From Micrasema longulum (Eukaryota; Arthropoda; Insecta; Trichoptera; Brachycentridae): a DNA stretch of 64,000 bases. How positions within the stretch are numbered: the first letter of the stretch is position 1; every line of letters starts with the position of its first letter. This document shows positions 56,521 to 64,000 of this stretch, piece by piece. The stretch spans positions 182,521-246,520 of the forward strand of contig JAGVSM010000184.1 of assembly GCA_022494885.1 (NCBI GenBank), in the 5' to 3' direction. Both the position numbers and the translations under genes were made by a program. The notes below the pieces were generated by a model. That model saw only the letters and a list, made by a program, of their open reading frames with translations. It was not told the DNA's origin and did not search any database.

Positions 56521-57912
56521 CGTGATCGTAAAACAATGACGGATGTGCGAAAAATGTGATAATCACTTTCTTTAAAATATTATAATTATAAATACTTAAC
56601 ATTCCAGGTTAGAAAAAAAAGTGTTTGTATAAAACTAACCCAAGCATCAAATAATATACTTTAGTACTTATCTAGTTGTTATATAAAATGACAAAAAAAA
56701 CCTCTCTCATGTAATGTTGAAGAAAAGCACATGCGTCGTTGTTCGACGATCAAGACGATATTTCTTCAATTGTTCCATCTTTTTTTTTTATTTTTTATAT
56801 ACGTACATCTTCCATTTATACAATTGATCGTGATAAATATTACAATATAAGAACAGTTAAAAACATTTTAAAAAAGAAGAAAAGAAGCATTGATAAACAT
56901 AAGGGACATCAATTTTTGTGAAGTAATGGAGCTGGAAACCTATGTTCATTTATTTAACGTAATAATTATGATTTTATATTATTTGTTAAATTATATACTT
57001 TATGTACGTTTAAACTGTATATTGTAAGATTCCTCTGGGCGTTAATTATAAATAAATAAATTTTGCCTTAAGACGATTTTCTCCTACCTACCCAGACCGG
57101 ACCGTTCAGTTTGAGAAGATAAGAAATATATTGACATATTCTTGGTATTAATAGAGAATCTTCTAATTTTATACAAAATTCGAAACAAAAATATACTAAA
57201 AATCTGCACTATAATATGAAGACGATTTTGATGAGATGTTGGTGAGATTTTGCCGAATTCATTTACCAATTTTTGAAATTTCATTGGATGAATAATTACG
57301 TTATGCTTTATTTTTGGATAAATTTTTCTCCTTTGGTATTTTTTTTTCTACCACATGAATAGAAATAACGCAATACCGTATATTTAGGAATGTTTATATT
57401 ATAGTATGTTATGGTTTTATAATTATTTACAATTCCATTATTCGGAAATACGCCCTTGTATGCTTTACTACTGCTTTATGTTACACGTTTTTAAAAAATA
57501 ATTTTGCTTAATATTTCCAGCTACGCGACGATTTAAAAATATTTCTCATGTTTAGAAATTGATTTATCTGCGTAATTTTTAGCAGGGATGGATATAAATC
57601 TTATTTTTAACTTTCGGTCGCCGAATTTCCGTAAACTTTATTTACAAAGTTTGTCCGTTTTGTTATCGTTCCGAATATATATTACTGTCATAATTATTAA
57701 ACACCACATAAATTATAAATTTCAATCGTCTATTTTACACCGGCGTATTTTGTGGTTGGTTTTTATTTAGTCACGTGGAAAATTGTAGAGAAGAGGATAA
57801 TCCCATCCAAGGCTTTTATTTAATACCCAAACTGAGTTAATTAAATTAAAATGAGGAATATTGATGAATGTTTACTTCCAGGTAATGTTTATATCCATAC
57901 ACACACGCTTAC
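56521..57912. other. Intronic AT-rich stretch
   Basis: No gene or clear repeat recognised. Several short frames are AT-driven. Confidence 0.35.
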
Positions 57913-58020
57913 CCGCACCCGATGGTGAATAGGCCACTGCATTGGTAATTCCAAATGCAGCGCATCTCGATCATCTGTCACATGAAAAGGTGATCAGTCG
58001 TACGTTTTAGGAGCCAGTCG
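57913..58020 (-). mobile_element. SINE family A (copy 5, 3' body)
   Basis: Minus strand: GTACGACTGATCACCTTTTC, GCATTTGGAATTACCAATGC, AGTGGCCTATTCACCATCGG. The tRNA-like head is absent, so the copy is 5'-truncated. Confidence 0.6.
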
Positions 58021-58049
58021 GTTAAATATTATTATTTCTGTTTTCCACA

Positions 58050-58640
58050 TCCGCTCCTAAGTGGAGCATTTGGACATCACCAGACGCCTCCAGGAGACCC
58101 TATCGCTAGCCAGCACTCTCACCTCTTTTCACGTCGATCCCGCGTCCCTCAGTTCCGGCCGAATGAAGCCTAAAGATAGTCATCGACGGCCTTCCAGGTG
58201 TGCAACTGGCCCCTTGTTGTAGAACGTTACTTTATTGAAATATTGTTGCTGTGTTGGTGCTTGATAAAATGTAATATGCTGTTTGCTGTATAATTTTCGA
58301 TCATATTCCTTATCGAGTACGGATTACACCGTGTATGCCCGTATTTAATTCAAAATTGGGCCGCTCGCCAATTTATACCGGTATGGTTGATCTCAAGTAC
58401 GTACTTCCGATAAATTTCGTACGCTATAAATTTCTTATTGTAGAGAGTACGCATTGAATATGAATTAATCTCCCGCTATTATCTGCCGATCATCCATCCT
58501 TCTTCCCTCGGGATCTTCTTCCCGAGATCACGATTGTATGTAAATCCTCATTATGGTGGCCCATCGCTTTATTCTGGTACAGCAGCGGCACTATATTATA
58601 ACTCCCGTAAGACCTAAAGGTTGTGTTCAACGAGTTTTTA
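58050..58640. promoter_or_regulatory. Less AT-rich, single-copy-looking segment, possible regulatory DNA
   Basis: Composition is closer to balanced than the flanks and contains many restriction-like palindromes (for example CCCTCGGGATCTTCTTCCCG, an imperfect hairpin near 58506). No ORF and no match elsewhere in the window. It may be a conserved intronic element. Confidence 0.2.
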
Positions 58641-61012
58641 ATAGCACAAAAAAATTCTATGTTAGCCTTGAATTACGTTAATGACACATAAGCTTTGAAT
58701 TGAGCATTTATTTAGGAATTTTCGGTGATAATACATATGCATACACCCTTCTACAAAATGATTAAAAGCGAGTTATATAGAAGAAAGTTCAAGTTAATTA
58801 AATCTTGTTTTCGTCAAAAAAAATACAAAACAGGTTTCACCGCCCGAATGATTTCATCTATGGTCGGAGAATGGTCGAGAATATTGGCTGCTTTAAGAAT
58901 ATCTATTTGACGAGATTCTGCCAGGGTATCGAAAATGACCAAGGGAGGTGAGCGATTAAGGACTCCGCAGAAATGATTCTTCCAGATGTCACATAACACA
59001 AATTAGTCCAGTGAAACATCTTGCTTCAATATTAGGTCAAATTACTCTAGGAATCTCGTGCAAATTTTGAAGTTTTCATAACTATCTCCTCAATTAATCA
59101 CAATAAGTACGTGCGTTTGAGGCAACGTTTGTTAAGGAGTCTCTGTAATTTTCCTGAGGTCCTCTCTTCTAACCCTGATATAATTCTCGATTCGCGTGAT
59201 ATGCTTAACAAATATGCATTGCGTGAAAGTATGCATTGTACTCGTATATATAGGTGTATTTTTGCCAATATTACTCTTACTTAAGAAACCTACAAACATA
59301 CTTAATATTTTGTCGCCGACAAGTTCTTCAAATGTCGAGCATATCTGGTGGCTACGTGTCTACGACAAATCACAGTAATTTAATACAAACGTATCTGTTA
59401 TCAATTTTGCGACATTTGATAATTGACATTAGTTGCAGCTTGACGATCGTTAAAAATCGAGTATGTCTGTAGACATCTTTACGCGTGTAATTAGTGGAAT
59501 GGTTGTTATTTTTACTTGTATTTGTTACTAACACATTTTACTGATGTTTTGGTATTGTAACCGCAAATTGAGCTGTTATTAAAGAGTACTAGTTACCCAG
59601 AATTATGCCCTTTTTATACACACAAAAATCGTCTATAATTGAACTGTCAAATGGCGCCCCAAATTGTTATTTTTGTATTCGAGATTCTTTAAAAATATTC
59701 CTGCAATCGGTATTTGTAGTAATTATATTCGTGAAAAAATCAATATCGTTGAACAGTACTGCAAAGTACTTACTTTAAAAAATTGAATTTATTGAAAGTG
59801 AATGAAATTCCGTGTAAGTAATTTCACTGTCGTTGTGACTTTTGGAAGTTGCAAGTAGGTGTAGATTTTATTTAACCCACTTCTGAAAATAAAACAACTC
59901 GCTTTCAGCGTTTAAACATTTTTCTACATAAGTCACCCTTTTTCTCGTGTAGTTTTATTCCAAATGCAATAATTGTGTAAAATAACAAATAAGGGATTAT
60001 TAGCGCAATGTACTTTTAAATACTGGCGGGCGTATTAAAACTGATAATATTCTGAACAACCTTAACATGGTTTTTACTTAAAAAAATCAGCATTATGCGA
60101 GACGTTGATCAAATGATTATATCAAACACGTACGTCTACTATAATTTTAAAATATTAAACATGGTAATATAAACTTGATTAGTTATGTAGTAATAAATAA
60201 ATGTATAAAATACTTGGGCCAAAATGTTTTTATTTTGCATTCGATCAATTTAAGATATCATCAGTATTTTGGCATGGAGGGCACTGCACCCTATACTTAC
60301 TGTTTACTGCATACATAATATTAATTTGCTACGCTGTCTCATAAAGGAGCACCATACCACATACCTTCCATCTTGTACGCACTCCACGCCGCGCCGTGTT
60401 AATCTCGTATTGAATTTTGCATTTCTTTAATGAAGCATGCTCTTAACATGATCGTTTGAAATTCCCTTGCGTGTGCTGATTAAAGATTATCGCTATGACA
60501 AACTAAACCTTTGTACCTTCTACGTATTATTGTTTTTCATCTTAGGTGATTGAACAATTGAACATACCAACTTGTAAAGTTTAAGATATTTTAAAATCGC
60601 CTTTTTTTCTTCTTTTATTTAATTGAGGTTAAACTAAATAAAGCCATACACTTTACATACTGAAACGGGCCCGTAGAGTATCAGTATCCGTCAAAAATTA
60701 AATGTGTAAAAATATGAAAATTAATTAAATGTGACGAACATTGTTTGTTGGATTTATTATAAAAATAGGTTTTTTTAAATAGTGTTGTCAAACAATATAA
60801 ATAATATTGAAGATAAGGTGGAAATACAGACCAGTGAAGTTTCTAAATAATAATGATTCACATTTAATTACAGTACATTCTTAAATGTGTGCGTGCGTTT
60901 ATATATCGTGGGCATACAAGATAAATTGACCAAGTGACAAAATTAATAACGTTCAGGGGAGCCATTTTAGTGTTTTTCTAGAGTTCAATTGCTTCTCAAA
61001 GATCAGATTTTT
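58641..61012. other. Intronic stretch without genes
   Basis: The pair of antisense frames at 58725-58999 includes an RSPPLVIFDTLAES-like segment that might be a degraded mobile-element ORF (minus strand), but it is too short to call. Elsewhere nothing is recognised. Confidence 0.35.
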
Positions 61013-61321
61013 CAAGTAAACAAACAAACAAACAAACCGTCACGCCGTTTCCCCGTAAGGGTAGGCAGAGAGGATAGAACGCCACAACACTCTATCTTTG
61101 CATACAGATCTCGCTTCCTCTACATTCATACATCTTCTCATGCACGCGCGCCGATTATTCCGACTTTTGACATGTCCATCTTTAAGTATTTGTTGGATTT
61201 GGTCATGCCATGTCTTTCTCGGTCTTCCTTTTTTTCTGCATCCATCAACATTCGCATTGTAAATATTCTTAGCCGTTCTCTCGCTGTCCATTTCTGATTT
61301 CTGGAAGTTGAAAAACTTCAA
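61013..61321 (-). pseudogene. LINE 3' ORF fragment with AAAC-repeat tail
   Basis: The minus-strand frame 61321-61040 reads KKGRPRKTWHDQIQQILKDG, EEARSVCKDRVLWRSILSAY and PYGETA, the basic C-terminal end found on several insect non-LTR ORFs. On the + strand the fragment is preceded by five AAAC units (61017-61036), that is, a (TTTG)n tail at the element's 3' end. 5'-truncated. Confidence 0.75.
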
Positions 61322-63892
61322 TGTAAAGTATAAACATATTTTAAAAACATTATCACTTTTATATAAAAAAAAAAAATTGAAAAACTTGGTTAATTTTACC
61401 TGTAAAATGTGTCATGGAATTTGGCAGATAATCATTTTTATTTCGTTTATTGAGGGAGGTAGTATTTTATTTTATAACTATAAATTATGTTTTTGGGATT
61501 TTTTATATCAATAATCCATTTTTTTTTATATTTATGAAGGTTAAATAAACACAGAAATACAAAATAAATGAAAAAGAACAAATAATTAAGAAGTGTTACG
61601 TAATAATCTAAAGAATATTTTTTATTAATCAACTTTTTATAAAAAAAACCGTTTCTGTCAAATAAAAAACGTAAACTAATTTACTAACTACTGACTACTT
61701 ACTCTAACTAACTCTTCACTGGTGACATCACCTACAAGTAAAATTGACTAACTGTTACTTGGTCAATTGTTTGGATCTTAAATTTACTAATAAAAGTGAC
61801 TATGTGTGTTGGTCAGTTTTACTTGTCAAAAATCTGTGAGCTTCTATAAAATGGTCACATATTTTACAAATTAAATTCTTTTTAGAGTGTCGGATCGACT
61901 TGGCATTTTTACCAGTCAAGCATTATGCTAATTCGATGTCCAAAAGTAAATAATCTCGTATACTTTTACTTGTATAACCACGATATTATAAATAATAATA
62001 GTAATCTTTATTGCCATTTAAGAAAAAAATTACACTAACCTAGCGAAAATAACATTAAAACGATGTGTTCATTATAACAATATTTACATGTAATCCCTAG
62101 TAGTAGATTACAATGTGCTAGATATGTATATTTTCCAATATAAGTTTTTTGTTGCATCTATCTATGTAGGTAAACCCGTGCAAGATAGATGCAAGTTGTA
62201 TCTGTATGGTGTGGTATCGGTACTGTCGGTAGGGTATATCGCACCCGCAGGCAGCACGGCAGGAAGCGACAGCAAGGCGATCCACGGTCACTGCAAAAGG
62301 TATACATGTAAGAGGGTGTGTTTGTGTGTATTTGTTTGAAAGGAAGTGTTCGGTTGTTCGAATATCTAAATATTCTATTCGATAACATGTTATACAGAAA
62401 ATAAAATATGATTAAGGCTAAAAGCCGTCTTCAATTCGATAAAATAAGGAAATTCAAAGGTGATGCTCGATCTATTTTTCTAGAAATTATTAAAAATTTA
62501 TTACTTTATAATTTTAATATTTATTTATTCAGTATTGTCAACAAAAATCGCATGTACGGATTTTGTTAACGTAAACCACAAATGAAATTTTGCCATAACA
62601 TATCCGGCAGGTTGTTATAAATCCGTTAGTTCAAAATGTGTATTCAATGACGCCTAAATAGCATATCGTGGGTATACTGGCAAAAAACGTTAACTCGAAA
62701 ATATACGGATTTGACTTAATGATGCAGTTTTGTAAAGTTTTTAACACTCTACTAACTGGCAAAATACACTTAGCCATATTGAATTTCATATATCTGTCAT
62801 TTTAAAAATAAATTTAAGGTTAAGTCGTATACTCGGTATTTTATTCAGGCTACAAGCTTTAAATAACTGAATATTTACTTAATATAAAATTAAGAAAAGG
62901 AAAAATTAAAAACATTTTCTTAAATGAGCATTTGACATCTTACTATATTTAAATAAGATATAAAAGAGTAAAATTAAAACAAAACACTAATGATTGATTT
63001 CTCAAAACAGTGATTTGAGAGTTAAAGCTTTTTGCCAGTATACCCACGAGATACAACCCAACAATATATTACATAATCATTTATCTAGTAGTAGTGTTTA
63101 CTCCACGGTATTGATACACCGTGTAATGTTCTTACGGAGGCTCACATGACGATATACAGTGTACACGTGTTAAACATATAGATAAGAGAACATGTCGGTA
63201 TGATAGTACCTAAACTACAAGTGGTTACCGATCAGCTCTTCGGAAACGCCGATGCCAGCAACAGAGTTCCGCTATGTTATCTCTTCTTGCTACTTGCCTC
63301 CTACCGTTCTGATAAAAGCTAATATTAACAATGAAAACTGCTACTCCTGAGTAAAAAAGTTTTGCTATCTGATATATTATTAAGTAAATAAAACAAAAAT
63401 TGAAATCTCTGATGTAATTAATTTTTAGAAATTCATTTAAAAATAAATCCAGTACTTCCTAAATATAGTCTGCCGACAATTTTACTCAAAATATTGTTGA
63501 ATTATAATTTAGTTTAATTTACAGAAGACATGAAAATGTCTTGTAAAAGACGAAGGTTCTGGCCATGAATTTAAATTAAACAACAGAACGCGAACTCCTC
63601 AACGGATGTTCAACTTAGAAAGGTAGTTTGACAAAAGCCGTCTTAAATTTTCATTCCACAGACTGCGGCTTCTTTCTTCCTTCATTGGTAATTAATTCGT
63701 CTATTAGATGAGTTCCTTTTATTTACCCCTTGATTCAAGTTCCGTAATGATGTCCCTAAAGCCCGTACTCGGTACCAGAATCACAGTTCCTCCCAGAATG
63801 CCGCATTTTGCCATGACTAAGCAGTTTTTAATCTGCGCATAATATTCGCATTGTGTCTAATTTCTCTCTTACGTGTCCGAATAATCAAACTT
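61322..63892. other. Intronic AT-rich stretch
   Basis: No gene recognised. A 12-bp hairpin lies at 62152-62194. A GC-richer patch at 62170-62300 encodes short frames on both strands without domains. The segment 63190-63320 is also less AT-rich. Confidence 0.35.
62152..62194 (+). other. Stem-loop TTGCATCTATCT / AGATAGATGCAA
   Basis: A perfect 12-bp stem with a 19-base loop. Role unknown. The stem is shorter than a typical insect microRNA precursor. Confidence 0.3.
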
Positions 63893-64000
63893 TGTCCTCA
63901 ACAATGTTTGATTATGTCCAAATGCTTGCAGACTGGCTGGATTTCCTCCCTAGGGAGTTGTTCATATTTAAATTTATTTCAACAGAGAGGGAAAAGAAGT
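63893..64000 (+). repeat. Family R (copy 11, 5' part, runs to window edge)
   Basis: CAACAATGTTTGATTATGTC, CAAATGCTTGCAGACTGGCT, CTCCCTAGGGAGTTGTTC and TTTCAACAGAGAGGGAAAAG match the inverted copy at 34424-34560. The rest lies outside the window. Confidence 0.65.

Overview
The window looks like nuclear DNA from an insect. It is AT-rich, and the one recognisable conserved gene start (6105-6746) has the N-terminal layout of the insect Golgi class I alpha-mannosidase alpha-Man-Ia. The rest is dominated by arthropod-style repeats: non-LTR retrotransposons, mariner relics, tRNA-derived SINEs and hAT-like elements. I cannot name the species.

Layout. Positions 1-2225 hold the 3' end of a protein gene on the + strand. 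It encodes a long Asn/Gln-rich disordered protein with two KSVSF (RVxF-type) motifs, seven PYQ repeats and a C-terminal CxxC...CxxC module; its 3' UTR runs to about 2690. After a short repeat-filled spacer comes the first coding exon of alpha-Man-Ia (6105-6746), which ends at a perfect GTAAGT donor. No later exon of that gene is visible, so roughly 57 kb from 6747 to the window end is best read as its first intron, unless the gene is broken or misassembled.

The intron is a layered archive of mobile elements. (i) The best-preserved is a 4.5 kb minus-strand LINE (45839-50362) with a gag-like ORF1, zinc knuckles, an apurinic-type endonuclease and a reverse transcriptase. It splits an older hAT-like element (left part 45044-45838, right part 50363-50546), and a tRNA-like sequence lies exactly at its 5' terminus. 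(ii) There are several LINE 3' fragments, one of which seems to carry a 3' transduction with a 12-bp target duplication (14388-15017). (iii) There are two tRNA-derived SINE families. (iv) There is a mariner deletion derivative with intact ends and a second mariner fragment. (v) A roughly 250-bp unnamed repeat ('family R') occurs at least ten times.

The most interesting class is a group of inverted-repeat elements. Several contain type I hammerhead-ribozyme-like cores (best at 3043-3085; others at 27927-27970 and 28197-28235; decayed at 15790-15835, 19627-19665 and 27226-27262). One is a 160-bp near-pure hairpin (14766-14925) flanked by a 13-bp target duplication, and a paralogous unoccupied site lies in the same window. 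Together they suggest a family of small, self-cleaving or formerly self-cleaving mobile elements like those known from Penelope-like elements and retrozymes. No protein-coding Penelope element is present here.

The two host genes show no obvious functional link. All family assignments come from reading the sequence, without database searches.
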